A DNA stretch of 5,802 bases from Candidatus Krumholzibacteriia bacterium. Its GTDB lineage: Bacteria; Krumholzibacteriota; Krumholzibacteriia; Krumholzibacteriales; Krumholzibacteriaceae. The notes under the pieces are model-generated. The model did not search any database, was not told the DNA's origin, and worked only from the letters and a program-made list of their open reading frames with translations. A program made the position numbers and the translations under genes. Within the stretch, counting starts at the first letter, position 1, and each line of letters opens with the position of its first letter. Positions 1 to 5,802 of this stretch are shown in pieces. The stretch is from NCBI GenBank assembly GCA_028696635.1, contig JAQVGR010000130.1, positions 1-5,802 of the forward strand. Reading direction: 5' to 3'.

Positions 1-876
1 ACATCGTGCACGATCAGCGAGGGCACGGAGTACTCCGACAAGTCGAACGACGCCAACCTGTTCGTCGAGTTCCTCAAGAACTCGGAGCACAAGGTCGGCC
101 TGTGGGTTCTCGGCGATGAAGTCGCGTACGATCTCGACGGATCGACATCGGCTATCGCTCTCGAGCTCATGAGCACGATCTGCGGCGTCGCTCTGAACAA
201 CACCAGCTACTACGAGCTGACCGGCGGCCGCGAGGCCGGCGGCGTCGTGACCCCGCTCATCACGGGCGTCACCGGCACGCTGTTCGCTGGTATGCAGTAC
301 TACGCCTTCGCCGGCTGCCCGATCATCAACCAGTTCGACGTGATCGAGACAACCGGACCGGGCGCGTACTGCCTGCAGTACCCCGATTTCAACAGCCTGC
401 AGTACTACGCCGGCATCTACACGAACCAGACCAACAACTTCGATTACGCGATGAGGACGGTCTGGATCGGCCACAGCTTCATGTACGTACGTGACGCTGG
501 CACCGGCACGCTGATCAGGAACCGCATGGTGGACGCCGTGTACAAGTTCTTCGAGAACCCGGTGAACACCGACATTACCGGCGACGAGACGCCGATGGCG
601 TTCGGCCTCGCCCAGAACTTCCCGAACCCGTTCAACCCGTCGACCCGCATCTCGTTCACGCTGCCCGTGAAGAGCCACGTGAGCCTGCGGATCTACAACG
701 TTGCGGGCCAGCTGGTGAAGACTCTGGCCGACGGCGCGATGGACGCCGGTTCTCATGAGTTGACCTGGGACGGCACCAACAATCTCGGGTCGAGCGTCGC
801 TTCCGGCGTGTACTTCTACAAGATCAACGCCGGCAACGACTATGAGAACATGAAGAAGATGGTCCTCCTGAGGTAG
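1..876 (+). CDS. Secreted protein with GATase1-like region and C-terminal FlgD-like / type A sorting-like domain (5' truncated)
   Basis: The reading frame is open from the first base, so this is the last 291 residues of a longer protein; the ATG at 169 is internal, because coding-like sequence continues in frame upstream of it. Numbering from base 1, residues 20-39 (a hydrophobic helix, then GLWVLGD) and residues 151-188 (TVWIGHSF followed by a helix ending KFFEN) resemble the later strands and helices of a class I glutamine-amidotransferase-like fold, as found in many large FCB secreted proteins. Residues 201-291 form the C-terminal domain: QNFPNPFNP at 205-213, then RIYNVAGQLV, the WDG turn, SGVYFYK, and a final KKMVLLR. 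This matches the FlgD Ig-like / type A sorting-domain pattern of FCB secreted proteins. In Bacteroidota such tails direct export by the type IX system and attachment at the surface; whether this organism has that system cannot be seen here. No catalytic Cys-His pair is recognisable. The gene is followed by its own terminator, so it is the last gene of an upstream unit. The C-terminal domain is sure; the GATase-like call is moderate. Confidence 0.9.
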   Translation, partial: TSCTISEGTEYSDKSNDANLFVEFLKNSEHKVGLWVLGDEVAYDLDGSTSAIALELMSTICGVALNNTSYYELTGGREAGGVVTPLITGVTGTLFAGMQYYAFAGCPIINQFDVIETTGPGAYCLQYPDFNSLQYYAGIYTNQTNNFDYAMRTVWIGHSFMYVRDAGTGTLIRNRMVDAVYKFFENPVNTDITGDETPMAFGLAQNFPNPFNPSTRISFTLPVKSHVSLRIYNVAGQLVKTLADGAMDAGSHELTWDGTNNLGSSVASGVYFYKINAGNDYENMKKMVLLR

Positions 877-914
877 TACCGGGCAACCGGGAATCCCCTC
901 GAGGGATCCGCTTC

Positions 915-949
915 GGAGGCCGGGGAGCAATCCCCGGCCTCCATTTTTT
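915..949 (+). terminator. Rho-independent terminator of the first gene
   Basis: A perfect 12-bp stem (915-926 with 931-942) encloses a GCAA loop, a stable GNRA tetraloop, and is followed after one A by six T (944-949). It lies 38 bases after the stop codon at 874-876. Two smaller hairpins precede it: 893-897 with 903-907, which contains the palindrome CCCTCGAGGG, and TCCG/CGGA (907-910 with 914-917), which overlaps the base of the main stem. The opposite strand has no T-run after the stem, so termination is one-directional. Confidence 0.95.
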
Positions 950-1031
950 ATCCGTTCCGCCCTCCCGCCGCGAGAGGCGGGCCCGCGCCCGGGCACCGCC
1001 GGACCCGACCCGCAGAACCGCCCGATTTATA

Positions 1032-1061
1032 TTGACATGCGATTTTCCTGCTACATATATT
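1032..1061 (+). promoter_or_regulatory. Sigma70-type promoter for the lipoprotein operon
   Basis: A perfect TTGACA -35 box lies at 1032-1037. Eighteen bases later is TATATT (1056-1061), five of six matches to the -10 consensus; ATATAT at 1055-1060 with a 17-base spacer is the alternative. The site sits in a local A+T-rich island (about 1023-1062) within very GC-rich sequence and just after a strong terminator, as expected for the start of a new transcription unit. Predicted transcription starts near 1068, leaving a leader of about 50 bases. It does not resemble the divergent -33/-7 promoter of Bacteroidota. No operator or inverted repeat overlaps the boxes. Confidence 0.75.
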
Positions 1062-1098
1062 AAGGAGTGGATCAGGAGAGATATATCCAGCTGAAATA

Positions 1099-1117
1099 GT
1101 CCAGAAGAAGGGTGGAC
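1099..1117 (+). promoter_or_regulatory. Ribosome binding site displayed in a small hairpin loop
   Basis: The purine run GAAGAAGGG (1104-1112) is the only plausible Shine-Dalgarno for the next gene and lies five bases before the ATG at 1118. It decides the start: the in-frame GTG at 1112 would overlap the run and have no usable ribosome site. GTCCA (1099-1103) and TGGAC (1113-1117) are exact reverse complements flanking the run, so the site could sit in a 9-base loop on a 5-bp stem that ends directly at the start codon. The stem is short and may be coincidental. Confidence 0.55.
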
Positions 1118-3067
1118 ATGAGACGCTTCAACTCCAAGAATAGTACCGGGTTGTTTGTGTTCGCCACGCTCGCCGCTGCCCTCGTCCTGCCGGCGTGCCG
1201 GCAGGAGCCCGAGCCGCTCGACCGGAACCGCGCGCCGGAGACCTATCTCACCGTCGCTCCGCCCGAGACGACGAACGCCGAGTACCGCGTGCATCTGTAC
1301 TGGCACGGCGAGGACAGGGACGGGATCGTCCAGCGCTACATCTGGTACCGTTCGGATACCCTCAGGACGCTGCGCCCCGACCTCGAGCCGGAGCTCGATC
1401 TGCTCGACTGGAATCCCGAGGCCCGCAAGGAGGACTACCTCAGGGGCAGGTTCACCTCGGCGAGCGATACCGTGATCGTCTTCACCGGCTTCGACGTGAC
1501 GACCGGCGCGATGCTCAACCGGCAGGCGTTTCACATCGCGGCGGTCGACGACGGGGGGCGCATAGACCAGACTCCGGCGAGGATCCAGTTCTTCGCGCAG
1601 GTCAAGTGCATACCCGAGGTCGAGTTCTGGATCGAGTCCGAGACGATCGAGCACAGGAAGTACGTCCCCGGAGACCTCGACACGATAAGCATGTACGAGC
1701 CGTTCTGCGTCGAGTTCGTCGGCGAGACGTGCAACAATATCATCACGGGGTACCAGTGGATATACGGCGGCAAGGTCCGCCCCGACTACAATAACGACGG
1801 CGTGCCCGACTGGTACATCCCCGCGACGAGCCCTCCCGAGACCGTCCAGGTCTGTCTCCCCAACCGCGGCGTCGAGGCACTGCCCGAGGGCGATTTCTAC
1901 CTGCGCGTGATCGCACGCGACGAGGCCGGGGCGCTCTCGCGCGCCGACCTCGGGAGCGGGGAGTGGGTCTGCCAGGTCGTGATAAACCACGATCCGGACA
2001 CGAGGATCCTCTTCGGCGAGAACTACTCCGTCGACATGGCGGGGGTGCCGAGGGACGAGATGATCGATTTCGATGACGGCCTGATCGACACCCTTCCCTA
2101 CAATTCGCGGCTGCGCATGCACTATATCGGCTGGGACGATTCGAAGGACTCGCTCCAGTACACCAATCCTCCGCTGCCGATGAGGTTCCAGTTCAAGTTC
2201 GAGCGGTGGGGGTACGGCCTCAGCGGAGGGGTGAACAGCTACAAGCCCGCGTGGATGCCCGAGGCGAAGGCGGAGGACACCAACTGCAACTCCGAAGAGG
2301 ATTCGACGACGATGAGGGTCGGATCGTACGAATACCTCTTTCTCGCCAAGGCGTTCGACGAGCAGTACCGCTACGACCACACTCCCGACACGGTCCGTTT
2401 CTTCGGCAATTTCAGGCCGACGATAGACAATGTGGCGATCGCGTGGGACTCGATCCCCTACTCGCCGACCTACGAGTTCCGGAAGGCCGATTCCGACACC
2501 CTGTACATCGGTATCGACAAGGCGATGACCTATCGCGGGGACACCTGCACCGCCTACAGCGTGCAGTACGATCCGGCGACCCGGGTATTCTCCCTCTTCT
2601 ACCGGTTCTTCATCGTCGCTGGCGGACACGACGACCGGCGGGATCCGCCCGGTTCGGCGGTGCGCGGCTGGCTCTTCTCGATCGACGCGGCGGAGGATTA
2701 CTACTTCCGCAAGGAAAACGAATACATCTATGCATTCCCGCCGGACACGTTCTACCAGGATCTGACGTTCCGGCTCGTGGTCCCGCAGGATCCGGACTTC
2801 ACCGCCTACCCGCGGCCCGATCCGGATTTCCTGCTGAACCCGCCCCTCTGGATGGGGGAGCAGTCCCTGTCGGTGATCGCCACCGACCTGCTCAACACGG
2901 CGAAGTTCAAGGAAGAGATACGGGGGATCAGCCCGCAGTTCGTGAACAAAGATCCGTGCGATGCGCTGATATCGCTCGGCTCCTGGGTCAGCCAGGAGCG
3001 GGCCATCGCCAACTACGCCAGAACCGATACATATCAGGGCCGGTTCTACATCAAGCTCGTCTATTGA
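1118..3067 (+). CDS. Multi-domain lipoprotein of about four Ig/Fn3-like modules, function unknown
   Basis: The 649-residue product starts with a clear lipoprotein signal: Arg residues at 2-3, a hydrophobic core at 12-24, and the lipobox L24-P-A-C27. Residue 28 is Arg, not the Asp that retains lipoproteins in the inner membrane of enterics, so outer-membrane placement is likely. An acidic linker leads to about four beta-rich modules: roughly 39-163, 164-291, 292-434 and 435-615. The first contains Y-x-V-H-x-Y-W-H-G-E-D-R-D-G (56-69), a beta-sandwich signature shared with the next gene. Variants recur at 332-348 and 493-523. Residues 223-231 (DYNNDGVPD) look like a calcium-binding DxNxDGxxD loop. 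Eight cysteines follow the lipidated one, five of them in or at the edge of module two (164, 197, 205, 246, 285), so disulfides are possible. There is no catalytic motif and no C-terminal sorting-like domain. ATG 1118 is preferred over GTG 1112 because of the Shine-Dalgarno position. A binding or structural role in the envelope is inference. Confidence 0.9.
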   Translation: MRRFNSKNSTGLFVFATLAAALVLPACRQEPEPLDRNRAPETYLTVAPPETTNAEYRVHLYWHGEDRDGIVQRYIWYRSDTLRTLRPDLEPELDLLDWNPEARKEDYLRGRFTSASDTVIVFTGFDVTTGAMLNRQAFHIAAVDDGGRIDQTPARIQFFAQVKCIPEVEFWIESETIEHRKYVPGDLDTISMYEPFCVEFVGETCNNIITGYQWIYGGKVRPDYNNDGVPDWYIPATSPPETVQVCLPNRGVEALPEGDFYLRVIARDEAGALSRADLGSGEWVCQVVINHDPDTRILFGENYSVDMAGVPRDEMIDFDDGLIDTLPYNSRLRMHYIGWDDSKDSLQYTNPPLPMRFQFKFERWGYGLSGGVNSYKPAWMPEAKAEDTNCNSEEDSTTMRVGSYEYLFLAKAFDEQYRYDHTPDTVRFFGNFRPTIDNVAIAWDSIPYSPTYEFRKADSDTLYIGIDKAMTYRGDTCTAYSVQYDPATRVFSLFYRFFIVAGGHDDRRDPPGSAVRGWLFSIDAAEDYYFRKENEYIYAFPPDTFYQDLTFRLVVPQDPDFTAYPRPDPDFLLNPPLWMGEQSLSVIATDLLNTAKFKEEIRGISPQFVNKDPCDALISLGSWVSQERAIANYARTDTYQGRFYIKLVY

Positions 3068-3108
3068 GCGGGCGAGCGTGAACCGGCCGCAGGGACCGTC
3101 ACGGGTAC

Positions 3109-3115
3109 AGGAGGT
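3109..3115 (+). promoter_or_regulatory. Shine-Dalgarno that sets the start of the second lipoprotein
   Basis: AGGAGGT, a near-perfect anti-16S match, lies ten bases before ATG 3126, with a second purine run (3118-3125) touching the start codon. This favours ATG 3126 over the in-frame GTG at 3078. The GTG start would add 16 residues rich in polar and charged positions ahead of the lipoprotein signal peptide, moving its charged n-region and hydrophobic core away from the N-terminus. Confidence 0.8.
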
Positions 3116-3125
3116 ACAGGGGGAG

Positions 3126-5381
3126 ATGCGAAGGCTGCTGCTCTCTTTCACCGCTGTCGCCGCCGCCGTATCGCTCGCGCTGCTGGGCGGATGCTCCGAA
3201 GGCGTGTTCACCGGCGACCGCGATACGAACGATGCCCCGGAGATATGGCTGTCGAGCGGCCCCGTCGAGGGAGATACGACCGGCTACCAGGTCCATTTCT
3301 ATTGGAGCGGGTGGGATCCGGACGGCCAGATCGATTACTTCGAGTTCGTCGTCGCCGAGGGGGACCCGACCGGCTTTACCCCCGCCGATACGGCCGGTCT
3401 CGACAAGTGGACACGCACCTCGGTGCACGACAGCACGTTCAGGGTCCCTGCGGACGCCAATCCGCGCCCCTGGGAAGTGAACGAACTCTATACCCGGTAC
3501 GACAAGACGCACACCTTCTTCATCAGGGCGGTCGACCTCGAGGGGAAGCGGTCCGTCCCCGCTGACCGTTCGTTCACCGCATGGACGCTCGCCCCGACGG
3601 CGATGATCGACAGGCCGGTCGGAGCGGTGCGGACGTACAGCACGGTGATCACCTTCGGCTGGACGGCGAGCGATCCGATCGATTCTCCCTCGAACTCGCA
3701 GGATCCCGATTCGATCCGCTACCTCTACACGCAGATCCTCAACAAGGAAGGGATATACGATCCGTATTTCCCGATCATCGCGGACATGAACGAGAACCCC
3801 GAGGACTACGAGGATCTCTGGGGGCCGTGGATCCACTATCGCGCGGCCGGCGATTCGGGCAGGGAGACCCTGCTCGGAGACGACGAGATACTCGAGATCA
3901 GGAGGAGCTACGTCTTCGCAGTCCAGGCGAAGGACGACGCGGGGGCGGTGACGGCGCTCTTCGACGGGACGAGGAACGCCCGGAAGTTCGGCGTCTCGCC
4001 GGCCACCGGTCCGCTCCTGAACGTCAACGAGCCGTTCCTCGGGGGATTCCAGTTCCTCGGACCGTTCATGAACTACGTGACCAGCGACCTGCCGCCGGGG
4101 GTGGAGCTCAACTTCAGGTGGGACGCGTCGGCGGACCATTACGGCGGCGAGATAATGAGCTACCGCTACGGGTGGGACATCCAGCAGCTCGACGACCCGA
4201 GCCAGTGGGCGGTATCCGCGAGCCCGTTCATCAAGACGGCCGCTCCCCAGACCTTTTATTCCGGCGTGCACCGTTTCCTCGTCGAGGTCGTCGACAACGG
4301 CCGGCGCATAACGTACGGCAAGGTCGAGGTCTCCATCGTTCCCTTCTCGATGGAGCGCAACCTCCTCTGGGTCGACGATTACAAGCTCGGCGCCCCCATC
4401 CCGAGCAAGATGGAGCCGGGGGAGGCCGAGCACGACACGTTCTGGGTCAATATCTGCCGTCGCGCGCAGGAGTTCTACCCCGACCGCGACGTCTACGATG
4501 TCTCCAGCGCCAACGCCACCCCTCCCGATATCAGGCTGATCGGGCAGTACGCCAACATCATCTGGACCTACAATCCCGCCACGACCACGGCATGGCGCCG
4601 CATCATCAAGTTCACTCCCGAGAGCCAGGTCGGCCAGTCGGCCCAGCTGACGGTGAATTACATGGCCCTGTTCATCGCCAAGGGAGGGCATGTGATGACG
4701 AGCGGGAGGGCCGACCGCGCGGGCGGCCTCTACGACGCGTTCATTACGCCGCCGCTCCTGCCCGCCTCGTTCAAGTTCGACATGACGGGATATGACGGCG
4801 ATGATACGAGCGGCGTCAACTCGATGCCGTACCGCGATTATTGCGTCAGCGTCGTCGACAAGATATCGGCTCAGTTCCACACCGGGGACGAACTGCCCTC
4901 GGGGATCCTCAGGAGCCTCGCGCGCGACGCGATGTCGTATCTCGTGAAGGAGACGGCCGACGCCGATCCCGGAGCGATCGCCAGATATCCGAACTTCCCC
5001 GCCCGGCTCGATCTCGATCCCGAGGTGACCTGCCCGACCTGCTACTTCCGGCCGCCTTCGGGCCTGTTCACCTACGTCGAGGTGTACGATCCGAAGTACT
5101 GGATGGATTTCAAGATCATTCCGTCCTCGCAGCGGTGCTTCCATCCGATGTACCGGATGAGGACGGTGTCGACGCTGTCGGGTCTCGATCAGCAGACGGT
5201 GGCTCTGGTCATCACGAAGTACCGCGAGAAGTTCGAACGGGACATCGCGGAGGGCAGACCGGTCGATATCCTTCCGGCGAACAGCTTCCATTTCGGATTC
5301 CCCCTGTGGTTCTTCGACCGGACAAAGACCGCCGCGATTATGGAAGAGATCTTCAGGGAATGGCAGATTCTCGAAGAATGA
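3126..5381 (+). CDS. Lipoprotein with three Ig/Fn3-like modules and a C-terminal GATase1-like domain
   Basis: This 751-residue protein has a textbook lipoprotein signal, MRR then a hydrophobic stretch and L20-G-G-C23, with Ser at +2, consistent with outer-membrane sorting. Three beta-sandwich modules follow (about 37-156, 157-294, 295-408). Each contains a variant of the W-x-x-x-D signature: Y59-W-S-G-W-D-P-D-G67; W179-T-A-S-D-P followed by D193-P-D; and W332-D-A-S-A-D. Module one aligns by eye with module one of the preceding lipoprotein (APE-x-x-L, then Y-x-VH-x-YW). Residues 409-751 look like a class I glutamine-amidotransferase-like fold: strand NLLWVDDY (412-419), strand NIIWTYN (477-483), a helix leading to GGHVMTSGR (520-528), and a closing HFGFPLWFFD (722-731) plus helix. 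No cysteine sits where the catalytic nucleophile would be expected after GGHVMTSG, so I infer a non-enzymatic, binding-type domain. Cysteines at 444, 573, 636, 639 (CPTC) and 671 may form disulfides or bind metal. The gene follows the previous stop by 58 bases and is probably co-transcribed. Its function is unknown. Confidence 0.9.
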   Translation: MRRLLLSFTAVAAAVSLALLGGCSEGVFTGDRDTNDAPEIWLSSGPVEGDTTGYQVHFYWSGWDPDGQIDYFEFVVAEGDPTGFTPADTAGLDKWTRTSVHDSTFRVPADANPRPWEVNELYTRYDKTHTFFIRAVDLEGKRSVPADRSFTAWTLAPTAMIDRPVGAVRTYSTVITFGWTASDPIDSPSNSQDPDSIRYLYTQILNKEGIYDPYFPIIADMNENPEDYEDLWGPWIHYRAAGDSGRETLLGDDEILEIRRSYVFAVQAKDDAGAVTALFDGTRNARKFGVSPATGPLLNVNEPFLGGFQFLGPFMNYVTSDLPPGVELNFRWDASADHYGGEIMSYRYGWDIQQLDDPSQWAVSASPFIKTAAPQTFYSGVHRFLVEVVDNGRRITYGKVEVSIVPFSMERNLLWVDDYKLGAPIPSKMEPGEAEHDTFWVNICRRAQEFYPDRDVYDVSSANATPPDIRLIGQYANIIWTYNPATTTAWRRIIKFTPESQVGQSAQLTVNYMALFIAKGGHVMTSGRADRAGGLYDAFITPPLLPASFKFDMTGYDGDDTSGVNSMPYRDYCVSVVDKISAQFHTGDELPSGILRSLARDAMSYLVKETADADPGAIARYPNFPARLDLDPEVTCPTCYFRPPSGLFTYVEVYDPKYWMDFKIIPSSQRCFHPMYRMRTVSTLSGLDQQTVALVITKYREKFERDIAEGRPVDILPANSFHFGFPLWFFDRTKTAAIMEEIFREWQILEE

Positions 5382-5416
5382 TATGCGCCAGGGCGCGGTT
5401 TCACACCTGGGACGAG

Positions 5417-5423
5417 AAGGAGG
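5417..5423 (+). promoter_or_regulatory. Shine-Dalgarno for the third operon gene
   Basis: AAGGAGG, inside a longer purine run (5414-5425), lies four bases before GTG 5428. This strong site supports the GTG start, after which the reading frame immediately encodes a signal peptide; there is no in-frame ATG before codon 35, well past the signal peptide. No terminator or promoter is evident in the 46-base gap after the previous stop, supporting translation from the same message. Confidence 0.75.
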
Positions 5424-5427
5424 AGTA

Positions 5428-5802
5428 GTGGTTTCCAAACGATGGGTCAGGATCCTCGCGGCGTTCGGCGCGGCCCTCTGCGCGCTCCCGGGAGCCGCCG
5501 GAGCGCAGAGCGCAGTCGACACGATGCTGCTGACACCGATGCCGCCCGATTCGTTCTACGTCAGGCGGGAGGGGGGCGACATCGTCATCGGCTGGTATCC
5601 GCCCGCCTCCGAGGCGGCCGCGGTCATCGGCTCGCGGGATTTCACCAACTGGTACGGCGAGCACGGCACGGCAGGAGGCGTCGTGGTGACCTTCTCGGGC
5701 GCGTACGCGGACGGCATCGATCGGACGCTGATCATCGGGAAGCTCGACCGGACGTCGTATACCGTCGGCACGGACACCAACATTCCCCTGCGCATCGGCA
5801 CG
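5428..5802 (+). CDS. Exported Fn3-like protein, N-terminal part (3' truncated)
   Basis: A frame from GTG 5428 stays open to the end of the window, giving the first 125 residues. Residues 1-26 form a signal peptide: Lys4, Arg5 and Arg8, a hydrophobic Ala/Leu-rich core, then A24-G-A26 as a signal peptidase I site before Gln27. Cys18 lies in the core but is preceded by A-A-L, a poor lipobox, so this is probably not a lipoprotein, unlike its two upstream neighbours. The mature start resembles the first strands of an Fn3-type module: P-x-P-P-D-S-F-x-V about residues 38-46, then GGDIVIGWYPP. Residues 83-123 (VVVTFSGAYADGIDRT, then SYTVGTD) resemble the 'GxYxGxxDxTYxxxV...GTVG' beta modules of bacterial surface and appendage-associated proteins; this similarity is weak. 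Gene position and Shine-Dalgarno place it in the operon with the two lipoproteins. A C-terminal sorting-like domain may lie beyond the window. The function cannot be assigned. Confidence 0.85.
   Translation, partial: MVSKRWVRILAAFGAALCALPGAAGAQSAVDTMLLTPMPPDSFYVRREGGDIVIGWYPPASEAAAVIGSRDFTNWYGEHGTAGGVVVTFSGAYADGIDRTLIIGKLDRTSYTVGTDTNIPLRIGT

Noticed and set aside
964..981. GC hairpin CCCGCC/GGCGGG in the spacer between terminator and promoter
   Set aside because: It has no T-run on either strand, lies outside both predicted transcripts and is expected by chance in such GC-rich sequence.
1067..1099. A ten-codon frame (GTG to TAG) in the leader after AAGGAG, a possible leader peptide
   Set aside because: The purine run directly abuts the GTG with no spacing, and the predicted transcription start falls inside the frame, so it would not be translated.
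3078..3125. In-frame GTG start at 3078 for the second lipoprotein
   Set aside because: It would put 16 mostly polar residues before the signal peptide, and the AGGAGGT site is positioned for the ATG at 3126.
824..3211. A very long open frame (795 codons) on the minus strand opposite the first lipoprotein
   Set aside because: Its translation is dominated by Arg, Val, Gly, Glu and Pro with no motif or signal peptide. It is the antisense reading of a GC-rich gene whose + strand product has a clear lipoprotein signal and recognisable modules. It would also run through the promoter and terminator region.
5385..5410. Weak inverted repeats (GCGC/GCGC and CCAGG/CCTGG) between the second and third operon genes
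   Set aside because: The stems are four to five base pairs with no T-run and lie next to a strong ribosome site, so they do not support a terminator or attenuator.
5442..5444. ATG near the start of the last gene as an alternative start
   Set aside because: It is out of frame with the signal peptide and the downstream beta-rich sequence.
3099..5522. A second long minus-strand open frame (807 codons) opposite the second lipoprotein
   Set aside because: It has the same Arg/Val/Gly-rich antisense composition and spans two + strand genes and the gap between them. The shared domain similarity lies on the + strand, so this is a by-product of high GC codon use rather than an overlapping gene.
1..5802. 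Search for CRISPR arrays, tRNA or rRNA genes, transposases, long direct repeats and attachment sites
   Set aside because: None was seen by eye; the window is almost fully occupied by four exported-protein genes.

Overview
This is a GC-rich bacterial window, densely coding on the + strand only, carrying four exported proteins. The organism looks like a member of the Fibrobacteres-Chlorobi-Bacteroidetes (FCB) superphylum or one of its GC-rich, mostly uncultivated relatives (Eisenbacteria, Krumholzibacteria or Latescibacteria type). The main evidence is the C-terminal FlgD-like / type A sorting-like domain of the first gene, with its hallmark NFPNPFNP segment, next to lipoproteins built from 'W.G.D.DG' beta-sandwich modules. 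The lineage is inferred from protein style; there is no marker gene in the window.

Layout. Positions 1-876 are the 3' end of a secreted protein gene whose start lies upstream; it ends in a strong GNRA-looped rho-independent terminator (915-949). After a GC-rich spacer, a sigma70-type promoter (1032-1061) and a leader of about 50 nt precede an apparent operon of at least three genes: a 649-residue lipoprotein of about four Ig/Fn3-like modules (1118-3067); a 751-residue lipoprotein with three such modules followed by a class I glutamine-amidotransferase-like (GATase1-like) domain (3126-5381); and the beginning of a gene for a signal-peptidase-I exported, Fn3-like protein (5428 to the window end). 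Gaps of 58 and 46 bases, each with a Shine-Dalgarno just before the start, and no terminator between the genes support co-transcription.

How they may work together. The two lipoproteins are related to each other over their N-terminal modules. The second also shares a GATase1-like fold with the truncated first gene, which replaces the lipid anchor by a C-terminal sorting-like domain. The simplest reading is a cell-envelope or surface protein locus in which related modules are delivered by different export routes: lipid anchoring, C-terminal domain sorting and plain Sec export. No enzyme active site, transport component or known pathway gene is visible, so the biological role is unknown. No RNA genes, CRISPR arrays, insertion sequences or origins were seen.
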